Shown here piece by piece: positions 14,502 to 24,686 of a stretch of DNA of 64,000 nucleotides. The stretch covers positions 1 through 64,000 of the forward strand of contig NZ_JARXHY010000017.1 in the NCBI RefSeq assembly GCF_031127815.1. Direction: 5' to 3'. Origin of the DNA: Pelagicoccus sp. SDUM812003. Lineage in GTDB: Bacteria > Verrucomicrobiota > Verrucomicrobiia > Opitutales > Opitutaceae. Under the pieces are notes generated by a model that worked only from the letters and a program-made list of their open reading frames with translations, did no database searches and was not told where the DNA came from. The first letter of the stretch is position 1. Each line of letters starts with the position of its first letter. The position numbers were made by a program, and so were the translations under genes.

Positions 14502-16395
14502 GAGGGATGACCCGGCTCAGGCTTTGGGCGATGGCTTGGAAGCGCTCTGGGCTCATGCCGATCGAGGCCAGGTAGCCGAGTCGTTTCTCCTCGTCCATTT
14601 TCATGCCGATGGCGCAGGCGAGCAGCGGATGCTGCCCGGTGGCCAAGGCTTGATGCAAGGACTGGCTCATGGGGATGGGGTCGCTTTCGGGGTCGGCCAG
14701 TAGGAGGGCGGCCAAGCACGAGGAGGCTTCGATGCCGCTCGACTGAAACTGCTCGTTCCACAAGGCGACCGCGTCCGCCTTGCGCCCGATGTTCCAAAAT
14801 GCGATCCCGCGGATGAAGTCCAGGCGAGCGTCGTTCATGGGCACGGACTCGGCCTCGAGCGCTAGCGATTTCCAGAAATCCTCGTCGATGGGAAGCTCGC
14901 CCGTTGCGGCCAAGTTGTATTGAGAAATGACCTTCAGGCGCCTGGCGTCGTTTCGTTGAGGATCGATGTCCAGTGCGTAGTTCGCCCATCGGACGGCTGT
15001 ATCATCCTGGCCCACGCGAGCGGCCGCGTCGGCCAGCAGCATGGCGTCCTGGATGTAGGTGGCTCGAGAGTTGATGGGTCCGAAGGGTGAAAAGGCCGCC
15101 AGCGCGGCCAGACCTGAGGCCAGCAGGGTGCGCCGTTTCAGGGCGATCGAGGAGTTTCGGAAGGCTCCCCAGGCGAAGGGAGCTCCGCCGGCCAGTACTG
15201 CGAGAAAGGGAGCGAGTGGCAGTCGAAAACGGGCGCTCGCCATGTAGAGAAGCAGTCCTGCGGAGAAGAAGAGGAAAACCAGAATCGCCGCCCAGGCTTC
15301 CGAGCGTTTCTGTCGCCAAAGAGTGGTTACGCTGAAAACCGCCAGCACGAGCAGGACGCCCCAGCTGATCGGATTGTATCGAAGCCATGGAGACAGATCC
15401 TTGTGAAAGGCGAAGGTCTTGTTGTTGTACTGCTCGAAATTGTTGACGATCGCGTAGAGCTTGAAGAGCTCGAGTTTGATCCAGTCGATCGGTTCGCTGA
15501 CGATGCGGTCGAGCGTCTTGCTGCGCCAGTAGGCTGACTGATCGGCGATGCTTCCCTCGGAGCCGGTTTCCTGGCGGTAGAGGGTTTCCGATTCCAAGCG
15601 GGCCGGGTTTCGGTGCTCGTCGAGATAGTGGAAGGAAAGGGTTTGGGTGAAGTAGAGACCGTTGGCCTTGGCGTTGTTGCTGACCCAGAGGTTGTAGGCT
15701 CCTTGCCAGGGGAGGATTTGAAACTGGCCGCTGCGCAGCTTCTGAAAGCCGCCGAAGGCCAGCAGGGGAATCAAGGCCGCTAGGGCGAAAGCGAGGCAGC
15801 GCTTCCACTCGAGACGCTGCAGGGCGGCCGCTCCCAGGGCGAGCGAGGCGACGGGTAGCAGGACCGCCATGAAATGAGGCCGAGCTAGGGTGGCGAGGGC
15901 CAGCAGCAGTCCCGACAGCGCGGTGTAGCCGACTGCGGCGCCATCGCGCTGCGGAAGCTTCAGCCCGTGATGGAGGGAAAGAAGGCAGCCGAGAAACAGG
16001 GTGATGGCCAAGGTGATGTCCAAGGGATCGAAGGCGAAGTGCAGCAGCACCGGGTTCAGGCCGACCAGAGCTCCGGAGAGCAGGGCTCCGGTTTCGCTTT
16101 GCCAGATTCGGTAGGAGAGTCGCAGGCTCAGCCAGGTGTTTGCCAGGTGGCAAAGCAGCCCCAGAATCCCGTGGCCGAATGGAAGAACCGCCAGCAGGGC
16201 GGGATAGAGCATGGCTCGGTAGAAGGGCTCGTCCGGCAAGGTCCCCGCTGCGATCTGGCGGGCGAGCATTAGATTTTCCTGTCCGTCCAGCACCGGGCTC
16301 TGGCCCAGCGGAGTGCCAAGGTACCAGGTGAAATGGGCTACGGAGTAGAGGGCGACGATGGCGAGCAGCCAGAAGGAGGATTTGGATTGGGGCAT
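14497..16395 (-). CDS. GT-C fold membrane glycosyltransferase-like protein
   Basis: 632 residues. The first TM (about 7-25) is followed by a loop with D and E (VLDGQENLMLA, near 37-47), the position where GT-C enzymes such as ArnT and PMT carry their acidic motif. About eight to ten further hydrophobic segments run to about 430. The C-terminal 200 residues are soluble, probably extracytoplasmic and helical, with TPR-like spacing. Such enzymes move sugars from polyprenyl-phosphate donors onto lipids or proteins. Donor and acceptor are unknown. It is divergent from the hybrid kinase gene across a 213-base gap with no clear promoter. Confidence 0.6.
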   Translation of the reverse strand: MPQSKSSFWLLAIVALYSVAHFTWYLGTPLGQSPVLDGQENLMLARQIAAGTLPDEPFYRAMLYPALLAVLPFGHGILGLLCHLANTWLSLRLSYRIWQSETGALLSGALVGLNPVLLHFAFDPLDITLAITLFLGCLLSLHHGLKLPQRDGAAVGYTALSGLLLALATLARPHFMAVLLPVASLALGAAALQRLEWKRCLAFALAALIPLLAFGGFQKLRSGQFQILPWQGAYNLWVSNNAKANGLYFTQTLSFHYLDEHRNPARLESETLYRQETGSEGSIADQSAYWRSKTLDRIVSEPIDWIKLELFKLYAIVNNFEQYNNKTFAFHKDLSPWLRYNPISWGVLLVLAVFSVTTLWRQKRSEAWAAILVFLFFSAGLLLYMASARFRLPLAPFLAVLAGGAPFAWGAFRNSSIALKRRTLLASGLAALAAFSPFGPINSRATYIQDAMLLADAAARVGQDDTAVRWANYALDIDPQRNDARRLKVISQYNLAATGELPIDEDFWKSLALEAESVPMNDARLDFIRGIAFWNIGRKADAVALWNEQFQSSGIEASSCLAALLLADPESDPIPMSQSLHQALATGQHPLLACAIGMKMDEEKRLGYLASIGMSPERFQAIAQSLSRVIPR

Positions 16396-16608
16396 AGGTG
16401 GCGAAAGGATGGTTGCTGAGGAGGGAATTGTGAAGAGGATTGAGCCCCGGCGGTCGGTTTCCCCTTGATCGGCCTGCGGACGCGTTTCTGTAGGGAGCTG
16501 GCGGAGGAAGAGGACTTTGGCGGGCGGGGGAAAAAGTTGATTTGCTTTGAGTTACAGGGTTTTGCCAGCATACCGATTCTTGGGTAGCAGCGCGCACAAT
16601 TCGCCCCC

Positions 16609-19600
16609 ATGGCAGCCGATTTCTCACAAACGCCTCATCTGATCCCCACTTGGATCTTCGAACAGGATTACCTGGTTTTTCTTTCCTTTTTCGGATGGAT
16701 GCTGATGGGGCTGCTGGCATGGACCAAGCCGCTGTCGCAAAACGAAGGCCGGCAGCTGCCTTGGCTTTGGATCGGCTTCTACGCCTTTTCGCAAGCCCTG
16801 TCAGATTTTCTGCGCACCTTGTCCTTCTCGGATCCCTTCTTTCGCGACTTCAATCTGGAGATCGGCTTCGAGATGCTGGGGTACGGTCTTTTGGTGGAGA
16901 TGGCCATGCGTTCCGCCCGGCTAAAGGGAGGGAAGCAGACGGTGCCCTACGCGGCCATAGGAGGCTTGTTTCTGGGGCTTTCCATCGAAATCGGAGACCT
17001 GCTCTACACTTTGGTCGTTTCGTTCCTGGTCTCTGTGGTGGCGGTGGTTTGGGCGGCTCGGCAATTCGTGCTGACTGCTCGGAAGGAGAAGCGGCTGGAG
17101 CTTTACGTGCTGGTCGCGGGCTTGATTCTGGTGCTGCCGACCTGGTTTCTGGTGCCGGATCGACTGTCGTTTGTGGGCGAAGCTCAGCCGGTCAGCTACG
17201 AGGACTTTCCCTACTACGGCTTCGATCTGCTCTTCTTGCGCATCGCCTCCGGCTGGCTGATGCTGATCGGGCTTTGGGTTTATCGTCTGCAGTGGCGAAT
17301 CGAGGACGTGGCGCCGAAGATAGCCGAGCGGCTGCGCTTCTGGGGCTATCGGGTTCTGCCCGGGGCCTTGAGCGCCATCATCTTGGCCAGCTACCTGATC
17401 ACCTCCTGGAACGGGCAACGCACCAAGGATCGCATGGGGCAGGACTACCTCTCGCGTTCGCAGACCGCCGCCCTCGCCATGAGCTCGGTGGACCTTTCGG
17501 ATTTCGATTGGGATTCCGCGGAGAGCCAGCGCCTGGAAGGGAGCCTTGCGGGCCAACTGATGGCGATCAAGCGGGTCGGTCTGGACGTGCGCTCGGTCTA
17601 TCTCTGGAGAGCCATCCCCGGGGAGGGCCTGAAAACGGTGAGCTTCGAGAGCGAGCAAAACCGCGAGCCGCTCATCGGCAGCATCCATTCCTTGCCATCA
17701 GGCGTGGAAAAGCGCTCCCTTGGGGCATCTTTTTTGGAAGGCCCGTTCCTGTTGAGAGGCGAGTCGTTCATTCACGTCAGCTCGCCGCTCATCGATCGAA
17801 CGGACACCGGTTTCCACCACTGGCTTGGAATCGACCTAGCTGGCGAGACCTGGTTTCAGAACGTCTCGTTGACGCGCTTGCAAAGCATCATCATCGCCGG
17901 GCTGATTCTCGCGCTGGTCATCTTCTTTCTCTACTATCAGATCGATCACGAGAGCGAGGCGGATCTGGTGCTGGCCAAGGAGAGGGCGGAGGCGGCGGAC
18001 CGGGCCAAGAGCGAATTTCTGGCGGTGATCAGCCACGAGATCAGAACCCCGTTGCAAAGCGTGCTCGGGTACAGCGATCTGCTGCGCGGCACGCGTCTCG
18101 ACGAAAAGCAGTTGAGCTGCTTGGACACCATCCAGTCGGAAGGAAAGATTCTGCTGCGCATCGTGCAGGACATTTTGGATTTCAGCAACCTGCGCAAGGC
18201 GAGCTTCGAGCTTCAGAATGGAGCGGTGCAGCTTCACCGCCTGATCGAAGAGACCTATCGCACCATCCAGCCCATGGCCAGACGGCGCGGCTTGCAGGCG
18301 CACCTCGAGATCGAGAGCGATGTCCCGACGTCCGTCTTGGCGGATGGCGTGCGCCTGCGCCAGGTGTTGCTCAACCTCTTTGGCAATTCGGTCAAGTACA
18401 CGGAGGAAGGAGACGTGTGGCTGCGGGCATTCGTGGATCGGGAGCGTGAGTCGCGCGACGGGTTTTCGGCGGTACGTTTCGAGATTCTGGATACAGGAGT
18501 CGGTATCAAGAAGGAGGATCTAGGCCGCCTCTTCGAGCCGTTCATCCAATTGGAGCACAGCACGCGCTTCCCTCGCGAAGGGGCCGGACTGGGCCTGGCT
18601 ATCGTGAGTCGCATCATCGAGCTCATGGGCGGATCGATCGCGGTGGAGAGCGAGTTCGGGGTTGGCTCGACCTTTACGGTTTCCTTCGAATTCAAGGTGT
18701 TGGAAGATGAATACGCTGCTCGGGAAGCGGCCCGCGAGCGCGAGAGCTCGGTGGGCGAAGACGATACCGAGCTCGGCAAGCGCTTCCCGTTGAAGCTGCT
18801 GGTGGTCGACGACAACCATATGGTGCGCCGGTTGATGCTGCAGTATCTGGATTCGCTCGGCTACGAAGCGGAGGAGTTCGATGGCGGGCGAGAAGCGGCT
18901 GAGAAAGGGCACGGCTACGACGTAGTGATTATGGACCTACGCATGCCGGGAGTTGACGGCCCGCAGGCTGCCTCGGCCATCCGTGAGCGTAGCGGAAACC
19001 AGGAGCGTCCTTGGATCGTAGCGGTGTCGGCATCCTTGCAGGAAGAGGAAGTGCGGCGAGCTCGCGACGCGGGGGTGAACGATTTTCTGGGCAAGCCGTT
19101 TTACGCGGGGCAGCTCGCGGAGCGCTTTCGGGCCATCCCTTGGTTCTGGGAGAAGGAAGTCGATGTGTCAGAGATCGTGGATACGTCCTTGACGGAGGAA
19201 CCGCCGCGCTCTCAGGAGCATGTGCCGTTGTTCATCGGCCCGGCTTCGCAGGACGACCCGGACTCTTCGGCGCTCGCCAAGCCGAAGGAACAAGAGGAGG
19301 AGAAGGCGGCGGGGGCGGCTCCGTCGAGCGTGTTCGCGGGAATCGACTCCTACCCGGAGGAAGCCGTGAAGGCGGCCATCGCCGAAGTGTACTCAAAGCA
19401 TCAGGAGATGGTGGACGCTGCTCAGGCGGACGATTGGGAGTTGGTGCGAGAAGTGGCCCATTATCTCGCCAATACGGCCATGGCGCTGGGGATCGATCAG
19501 CTTTACTTGGATTCGAAGGCGGTGGAGTCGGCCGCTTTGCGCGAGGAGCCCGATAAGGTGGCCAAGAATCTTGAGGAGCTGAGGCTCAACTTCGAAGCTT

Positions 19601-19617
19601 GGGAAAGCGACGAGTGA
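16609..19617 (+). CDS. Hybrid sensor histidine kinase with receiver and Hpt domains
   Basis: 1002 residues. About eight TM segments span 18-285, then a periplasmic sensor loop (about 285-425) and a final TM near 427-447. The cytoplasmic part has HisKA with phosphorylated H476 (SHEIRTP), HATPase (N box LFGNSVKY, GVGI, GLGLAI), and a receiver (about 725-845, phosphoacceptor D776 in MDLRMPG). A C-terminal Hpt-like module has H951 in the AHYLANTAMALG motif. This is a tripartite BarA-like phosphorelay in one chain; the final response regulator is not encoded nearby. The N-terminal membrane domain resembles 7TM sensor types, but its ligand is unknown. The gene ends 29 bases from convergent mog. Confidence 0.88.
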   Translation: MAADFSQTPHLIPTWIFEQDYLVFLSFFGWMLMGLLAWTKPLSQNEGRQLPWLWIGFYAFSQALSDFLRTLSFSDPFFRDFNLEIGFEMLGYGLLVEMAMRSARLKGGKQTVPYAAIGGLFLGLSIEIGDLLYTLVVSFLVSVVAVVWAARQFVLTARKEKRLELYVLVAGLILVLPTWFLVPDRLSFVGEAQPVSYEDFPYYGFDLLFLRIASGWLMLIGLWVYRLQWRIEDVAPKIAERLRFWGYRVLPGALSAIILASYLITSWNGQRTKDRMGQDYLSRSQTAALAMSSVDLSDFDWDSAESQRLEGSLAGQLMAIKRVGLDVRSVYLWRAIPGEGLKTVSFESEQNREPLIGSIHSLPSGVEKRSLGASFLEGPFLLRGESFIHVSSPLIDRTDTGFHHWLGIDLAGETWFQNVSLTRLQSIIIAGLILALVIFFLYYQIDHESEADLVLAKERAEAADRAKSEFLAVISHEIRTPLQSVLGYSDLLRGTRLDEKQLSCLDTIQSEGKILLRIVQDILDFSNLRKASFELQNGAVQLHRLIEETYRTIQPMARRRGLQAHLEIESDVPTSVLADGVRLRQVLLNLFGNSVKYTEEGDVWLRAFVDRERESRDGFSAVRFEILDTGVGIKKEDLGRLFEPFIQLEHSTRFPREGAGLGLAIVSRIIELMGGSIAVESEFGVGSTFTVSFEFKVLEDEYAAREAARERESSVGEDDTELGKRFPLKLLVVDDNHMVRRLMLQYLDSLGYEAEEFDGGREAAEKGHGYDVVIMDLRMPGVDGPQAASAIRERSGNQERPWIVAVSASLQEEEVRRARDAGVNDFLGKPFYAGQLAERFRAIPWFWEKEVDVSEIVDTSLTEEPPRSQEHVPLFIGPASQDDPDSSALAKPKEQEEEKAAGAAPSSVFAGIDSYPEEAVKAAIAEVYSKHQEMVDAAQADDWELVREVAHYLANTAMALGIDQLYLDSKAVESAALREEPDKVAKNLEELRLNFEAWESDE

Positions 19618-19646
19618 TTTCCAGGCGATAGCGCCCGCGGAGCGGT

Positions 19647-20186
19647 TTACCCTCCCTTGGGTCGGAAGGCTTGCATTACCGCTTCATTGGTCTCGAGGCG
19701 CGCTCCTCCGATGAGGTCGATGCAGTAGGGAATGGCGGGGAAAACCGCTTCCAGGTTCTCGCGGATGGCTTTGGGTTTGCCGGGCAGATTCACAATGAGG
19801 CACGATTCCCGGGTGCCGGCGGTCTGGCGTGAAAGGATGGCGGTCGGCACGTACTTCAAGGACGCGGCCCGCATCAATTCCCCGAAGCCCGGCAGCATGC
19901 GATCGCACACCGCTTCAGTCGCTTCCGGGGTGACATCGCGGGGATCAGGCCCCGTGCCGCCTGTAGTGACGATGAGACTACAGCCATCCTCGTCGGCGAA
20001 CTGCTTGAGCTTCGCTTTGATCTTGGCTTGGTCGTCGGGGACGATGGCGTAGGATACTTCGAAAGGCGTGGCGAGCCACTCCTTTAGCAATTCGACGCAG
20101 GATTTTCCGGGAGTGTCCTCGTATACGCCTTGGGAAGCGCGGTCGCTGACGTTGATGACGCCGATACGGGCGGTGTTTTTAGACAT
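19647..20186 (-). CDS. mog: Molybdopterin adenylyltransferase (MogA/MoaB family)
   Basis: 179 residues. GVINVSDRASQGVYEDTPG at the N-terminus, TTGGTGPDPRDVTPEAT in the middle and NLPGKPKAIRENLEA near the end are signatures of the MogA/MoaB family, which adenylylates molybdopterin before molybdenum insertion. The length fits MogA. It lies 49 bases after the RND pump gene and is the third gene of a minus-strand run (adaptor, pump, mog). No other moa or moe gene is in the window, so the link with the pump is probably only positional. Confidence 0.88.
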   Translation of the reverse strand: MSKNTARIGVINVSDRASQGVYEDTPGKSCVELLKEWLATPFEVSYAIVPDDQAKIKAKLKQFADEDGCSLIVTTGGTGPDPRDVTPEATEAVCDRMLPGFGELMRAASLKYVPTAILSRQTAGTRESCLIVNLPGKPKAIRENLEAVFPAIPYCIDLIGGARLETNEAVMQAFRPKGG

Positions 20187-20235
20187 TTTCTGAGCTTCGT
20201 TTTCTGGCAGGATGGTATAGGGCGCGTGTCGCGGC

Positions 20236-23200
20236 CTAACCTTTGCGCTTTATGAAGCCCTTGATCTTGTCTTCGCAAGCCAGAAGCGACGGAGTGAGCA
20301 CTAAGGTCAGCACCGTGGCGAACGCCAATCCGAAGGCGACGGAGGTCGCCAGCTGCGACCACCATTGAGTGGAGGGCGCCCCGATGGAGACGTGCGGGGT
20401 GAAAAAGTCTAGATTGATGCCGAAGACCATGGGAATGAGTCCGAGAATGGTGGTCACGGTGGTGAGCAGCACTGGCCGCAAGCGCTGGGCGGCTGTGAGC
20501 AAGGCGGCTTGATAGGGGTCCGCGATGTTCTTTCGGTGGTGATTGAAGGTATCGATGAGCACGATGTTGTTGTTCACCACGATGCCCGCTAGCGAAATGA
20601 CGCCGATGCCGTTCATCACGATGCCGAAGGGCTGGTTCATCACCAGCAGTCCGATGAAGACCCCGAAGGTGGAAAAGACCACCGCGGTGAGGATCAGTCC
20701 TGCTTGGTAGACGCTGTTGAACTGGGTGATGAGGATGATGGCGATGGCGAAGACCGCGATGACGAAGGCCTTGCCAAGGAAGGCTTCCGCTTCCTTCTGC
20801 TCCTCGTCCTCGCCACGGTAGGCCACCTTGATATGGTTGAAGTTGAGTCCCGAGTTGGGCAACCACTCGCGCAGCTCCTCGAAGACCTCCGCCGGTTGAA
20901 CGCCTTCCTCCACTTCCGCCGCCACGGTGTACACGCGGCGCTGCTCCACGCGGTCGATCTTCTGCACGCGGGGAGCTGGGGTTTGTGTGATGAAGTTGGA
21001 TACGGGAGCTAGCCCGGCCTCGGTCACGATCTTCAGTCCGTTGAGCTCGTCGAGGTTTCGTTCGTTGAACGGATAGCGAGCTCGGATCTCCACTTCGTCA
21101 TCCGCGTCGAGGGGACGATACTCGCCGATCTCCACTCCATTGGTGAGCATCTGTATCTCGTTTCCAATGACAGTGATATCCGCGCCGTAGCGGGCGGCCT
21201 CGGTGCGGTCTACCTGAACCTCCCACTCGAAGCCTTCCACGCCGCGGGTGTCGGTGATGTCTATCAAGCCGTCGATGCTCTCGAATTTTTCGACCACCAC
21301 CTGGGTGGCCGCCTTCAGCTCTTCCGGGTAGGCCGAGCTGAGCTGGAGCTGCACCGGTTTGCCTACCGGTGGGCCGGCGTCCGGCTTGGCGAATTCGATG
21401 TGGATGCCGGCGAGATCAGCCGTGCGCTCGCGAATGATGTCGAAAATCTCGCTGGCCTTCGGGCGCGATTCCCAATGGGTGAACTCGAACTGGATCACGC
21501 CCACGGTGTCCTCCGGCACGTTCTGAGCTCGAAGGTTGGGGTCGGCTCGGGTGTAGAGGTATTTCAGCCCCTCCACGTCTTGGATACGGCTTTCCACCTG
21601 ACGCACGAGAGCGTCGGCCTCGTCGACCGAGAGGTTTCCTCGAGCTCGGATGTTCATGCTGGCGAACTCGGGTTCCACGTCAGGAAAGAATTCGATGCCA
21701 TGTCCCCAAACGCTATAGGCGACCTGCACGACGATGAAAATGGCCACCAGGGAAACCAGCTGCAGAAACGGATGGCGAATCAGGCGATCGAGCAAGCGAG
21801 CGTAGGAGCCGGTGAAGCCTTCGATGGTTGTGAGGTCCACGTGCTTGGAGCCGTCGAGCGCTTCGAGGCTGTCCTTCCCCAGATCGTTGGGCTTGCCGAA
21901 GCTCGCTCCCAAGGTGGGAACGAAAATCAGGGCCATGGCCAAGGAGGCGCTCAAGGTGGCGATCAAGGTGATCGGCAGGTACTTCATGAACTCTCCTACG
22001 ATGCCCGGCCAGAAGAGCAGGGGAGCGAAGGCGGCCAGGGTGGTCAAGGTCGACGCGATGATGGGCAAGGCCATGCGTTTGGACGCTTCGGCGTAGGCTT
22101 TGGAGCGATCCAGCCCCTCGGCCATTTTGCGGTCGGCGAACTCCGTCACCACGATGGCTCCGTCCACTAGCATGCCCACTGCCATGATGAGGGAGAAAAG
22201 CACCACGATGTTCACGGTGAGTCCGATGGCGAAGAGGAAAAGCACTCCTGCGAGAAAGGAGCCCGGGATGGCGATGCCGACCAGCAGGGAGCTGCGCACG
22301 CCTAGGGCGATGATCACCACGATCATCACCAGGATGATGGCGGAAAGCACGTTGTTCTGCAGGTCCAGCAGCATGTCGCGGATGTTGGTGGACTTGTCCT
22401 GCGAGTAGGTGACGGAGAGGTTCTCCGGCCATATCGGGCGCAGTTCCTCCACCTTGGCCTTCACGCCTGCGATGGTATCGAGCACGTTCTCGCCGGCGCG
22501 TTTGGAGACTTCGATGCCGATGGCGTATTCGCCGTTGAGCCGAGCGTAGGCGGAACGGTCCTTGAAGGTGCGGCGAACGGTAGCCACGTCTGCGAGGCGG
22601 ATGACCTTGTCGCCGTCGCGCTTCACGGGAATGTCCATGACCTCCTGAGCGGTCTTGAAGAGACCAGGCACCTTGACCGCGAAGCGGCCGTTGCCCTTGT
22701 CCATGTTTCCCGCGGCCACGATCTTGTTGTTGCGGGAAACGAAGCCGATGATTTCGCCCTGCGAGAGGTTGTAGGACCGCAGAACCGTCGGATCGATGAT
22801 GACCTCCACCACTTCCTCGCGGTCGCCGATGACGCGGGCCTCCAGCACCTGGCTTATTCCCTCCAGCTCGTCGCCCAGGTCCTTCGCGATCTTGGTGAGG
22901 GCCCGTTCCGGCACGTCGCCCGACAAGGTGATGACGATGACGGGAAACTGGGAGAGGTTCACCTCGTGCACGGTCGGTTCCTCCGCGGCCTGAGGCAGCT
23001 CCGCCCCGGCGAGGTCCACTTTTTCCCGCACGTCGGCCAAGGCCGCGTCGGGGTCGAAGCCCGCTTCGAACTCCAGGGTGACCGAAGCGGAGTTTTGCGA
23101 AGCGGTGGCGGTCATTTCCTTGACTCCCTCCACGTTGGCCAGCTCCTGTTCCATGGGGCGGACCAGCAGCCGCTCAGCGTCCTCCGGCGAAACGCCCTCC

Positions 23201-23346
23201 ATGTACATGGAGACGTAGATGGTGGGGATGGTGATATCCGGGTCGGACTCCTTCGGGATCTGGATGTAGGCGAAAAGGCCGGCTGCCAGAATGAAGATGA
23301 GGGCCAGGTTTACGGTGCGCTTGCGGCTGAGAATGAGTTCGATCAT
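20236..23346 (-). CDS. RND-family efflux pump, inner-membrane transporter subunit
   Basis: 1036 residues, the length of AcrB-family pumps. Layout: TM1 at about 12-30, a large periplasmic loop, a TM2-6 block, a second periplasmic loop and a TM8-12 block near the C-terminus. TM4 reads GMLVDGAIVVTEFADRKM: AcrB has two aspartates in this proton-relay position, here D is followed by G. That variant also appears in a subgroup of HAE-1-like pumps. It forms a tripartite system with the adaptor encoded 55 bases upstream; no TolC-type gene is adjacent. Substrates cannot be predicted. Confidence 0.9.
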   Translation of the reverse strand: MIELILSRKRTVNLALIFILAAGLFAYIQIPKESDPDITIPTIYVSMYMEGVSPEDAERLLVRPMEQELANVEGVKEMTATASQNSASVTLEFEAGFDPDAALADVREKVDLAGAELPQAAEEPTVHEVNLSQFPVIVITLSGDVPERALTKIAKDLGDELEGISQVLEARVIGDREEVVEVIIDPTVLRSYNLSQGEIIGFVSRNNKIVAAGNMDKGNGRFAVKVPGLFKTAQEVMDIPVKRDGDKVIRLADVATVRRTFKDRSAYARLNGEYAIGIEVSKRAGENVLDTIAGVKAKVEELRPIWPENLSVTYSQDKSTNIRDMLLDLQNNVLSAIILVMIVVIIALGVRSSLLVGIAIPGSFLAGVLFLFAIGLTVNIVVLFSLIMAVGMLVDGAIVVTEFADRKMAEGLDRSKAYAEASKRMALPIIASTLTTLAAFAPLLFWPGIVGEFMKYLPITLIATLSASLAMALIFVPTLGASFGKPNDLGKDSLEALDGSKHVDLTTIEGFTGSYARLLDRLIRHPFLQLVSLVAIFIVVQVAYSVWGHGIEFFPDVEPEFASMNIRARGNLSVDEADALVRQVESRIQDVEGLKYLYTRADPNLRAQNVPEDTVGVIQFEFTHWESRPKASEIFDIIRERTADLAGIHIEFAKPDAGPPVGKPVQLQLSSAYPEELKAATQVVVEKFESIDGLIDITDTRGVEGFEWEVQVDRTEAARYGADITVIGNEIQMLTNGVEIGEYRPLDADDEVEIRARYPFNERNLDELNGLKIVTEAGLAPVSNFITQTPAPRVQKIDRVEQRRVYTVAAEVEEGVQPAEVFEELREWLPNSGLNFNHIKVAYRGEDEEQKEAEAFLGKAFVIAVFAIAIILITQFNSVYQAGLILTAVVFSTFGVFIGLLVMNQPFGIVMNGIGVISLAGIVVNNNIVLIDTFNHHRKNIADPYQAALLTAAQRLRPVLLTTVTTILGLIPMVFGINLDFFTPHVSIGAPSTQWWSQLATSVAFGLAFATVLTLVLTPSLLACEDKIKGFIKRKG

Positions 23347-23401
23347 CGGGTGCGTCTTCTCGAATGGAAGGTTTTGACGGGCGGACTTGGAGGGAAGTCG
23401 G

Positions 23402-24475
23402 CTAGTTGATGGTCGATTCCTCTACGGCCTTCACTTTGGCGCCTGGCAGCACGAAACCTTGACCGACGGTGATCAGTTTGACCGCCTCCGGCAGACCGTT
23501 CACCCAGACTCCATCCGAGGCGCTGCCGATGATCTCGGTCTTGTAGAAATGCACGCGTTGATCCCCGTCCACCGTCTTCAAGCCGAGCTCGCCATCGGTA
23601 TCGGCGCTCAAGAAGAGGATCGCCGGGGTGACCTTGTGGGCCATCTGGGTGGCGGTGGTGGCCACGATGTCGGCGGTGAGACCGGCCTGGTGCTTGTAGT
23701 CGGGATTGGCAAACTCCAGCTCCACGGTGTAGGTGCGCACCGCGGAGTCCGCCGCCATGGACAGGTAGCGGATCCTGCCTTCGATTTGGTGTCCGTTGAA
23801 ACGAGCCACCGCCGGTGAGTCCTCGTCGATCTTCTGGATTTCGAGTTCGGTCGCCTCCGCCGTCACGATCATGGGGTCGAGGGCCAGGAAGCTTGCCACC
23901 GGGTCTCCCACGCCGACGAACTCCCCCACCTGCACGAGTCGTTCGTTGAAGACGCCGTCGTAGGGGGCGCGGATGATGGTGTTTTCCAAGGCGATTCGTG
24001 TGGAGGCGAGCTGGTTTTTTGCCTGGGCCAGCAAGGCGGCGGATTCGGCCAGGCGCGTCTCTGACTGGTAGCCGCTGGATTGCAGCTTCTGGGCGGCTTC
24101 GTGCTCCAGGGCCCGCTGGGAGACCAGCTTTTCGGCCGCTTCAAGCTGTTCGGGAAGATTCTGGGCGTCGAGCCTGACTAGCGGGGTGCCGGCCTTCACC
24201 GCGGTGCCGCGCTTGGCGGAGATTTCCATGATCTGAGCTCCGATCTCCGCTCGCAGGATGCTGGCCTTGGAGGGAGCCGTCTTTCCCCGCAGCACGATTT
24301 CCGCCGCGTAAGGCTCGGCTACTGAGTCCCTCACCCGGACCGTTGGCAAGGGTTTGGACTGCGCTCCCGAGGAGGCTGATTGGGAGGCGCTTTCGCCTTG
24401 CAGGCTGGAGCCCACGACCATCCAGGCCGTGAGCAAAATCACGATTGTAGCGGCGATAGTGACGTTTTTTTTCAT
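23402..24475 (-). CDS. RND efflux periplasmic adaptor (membrane fusion protein)
   Basis: 357 residues. An N-terminal TM/signal anchor (6-24) is followed by a barrel-sandwich/lipoyl half (IGAQIMEISAKRGTAVKAGTPLV), a short alpha-helical hairpin (about 110-170), the second lipoyl half (IIRAPYDGVF) and the beta-barrel and membrane-proximal domains. This is the HlyD/AcrA layout. It bridges the RND pump to an outer-membrane channel. The short hairpin suggests a smaller adaptor than AcrA. It is the first gene of the adaptor-pump-mog run, divergent from the Minf_1886-type gene. Confidence 0.88.
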   Translation of the reverse strand: MKKNVTIAATIVILLTAWMVVGSSLQGESASQSASSGAQSKPLPTVRVRDSVAEPYAAEIVLRGKTAPSKASILRAEIGAQIMEISAKRGTAVKAGTPLVRLDAQNLPEQLEAAEKLVSQRALEHEAAQKLQSSGYQSETRLAESAALLAQAKNQLASTRIALENTIIRAPYDGVFNERLVQVGEFVGVGDPVASFLALDPMIVTAEATELEIQKIDEDSPAVARFNGHQIEGRIRYLSMAADSAVRTYTVELEFANPDYKHQAGLTADIVATTATQMAHKVTPAILFLSADTDGELGLKTVDGDQRVHFYKTEIIGSASDGVWVNGLPEAVKLITVGQGFVLPGAKVKAVEESTIN

Positions 24476-24686
24476 CAGGATTCAGGAAAGGAGGCAGACC
24501 CGGGGAGACGGGTCGAGTAGCGATAAGTTCAGCAGGTGATACGCGAGTTGGAGCGAAGGGTTACTCAAAATGATTGCCGGACTTGCGGGCTCAACTTTCT
24601 TTTTGCGAGATTGACAGGGGAGGCGGGGATTTGTGGGCTCTGCGGTGACGAATTCGCGCCTGACGCGCGGGTCTGCAGCCACTGGT

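Noticed and set aside
14477-16720. Long open frames antisense to or overlapping the GT-C gene (for example 15002-16720, 572 residues)
   Set aside because: The translations are Arg/Pro/Ser-rich with no motifs, typical of GC-rich shadow frames of the real gene.
19647-24475. Functional link between mog and the RND efflux genes
   Set aside because: Same-strand proximity only; no known partnership and no other molybdenum genes nearby.
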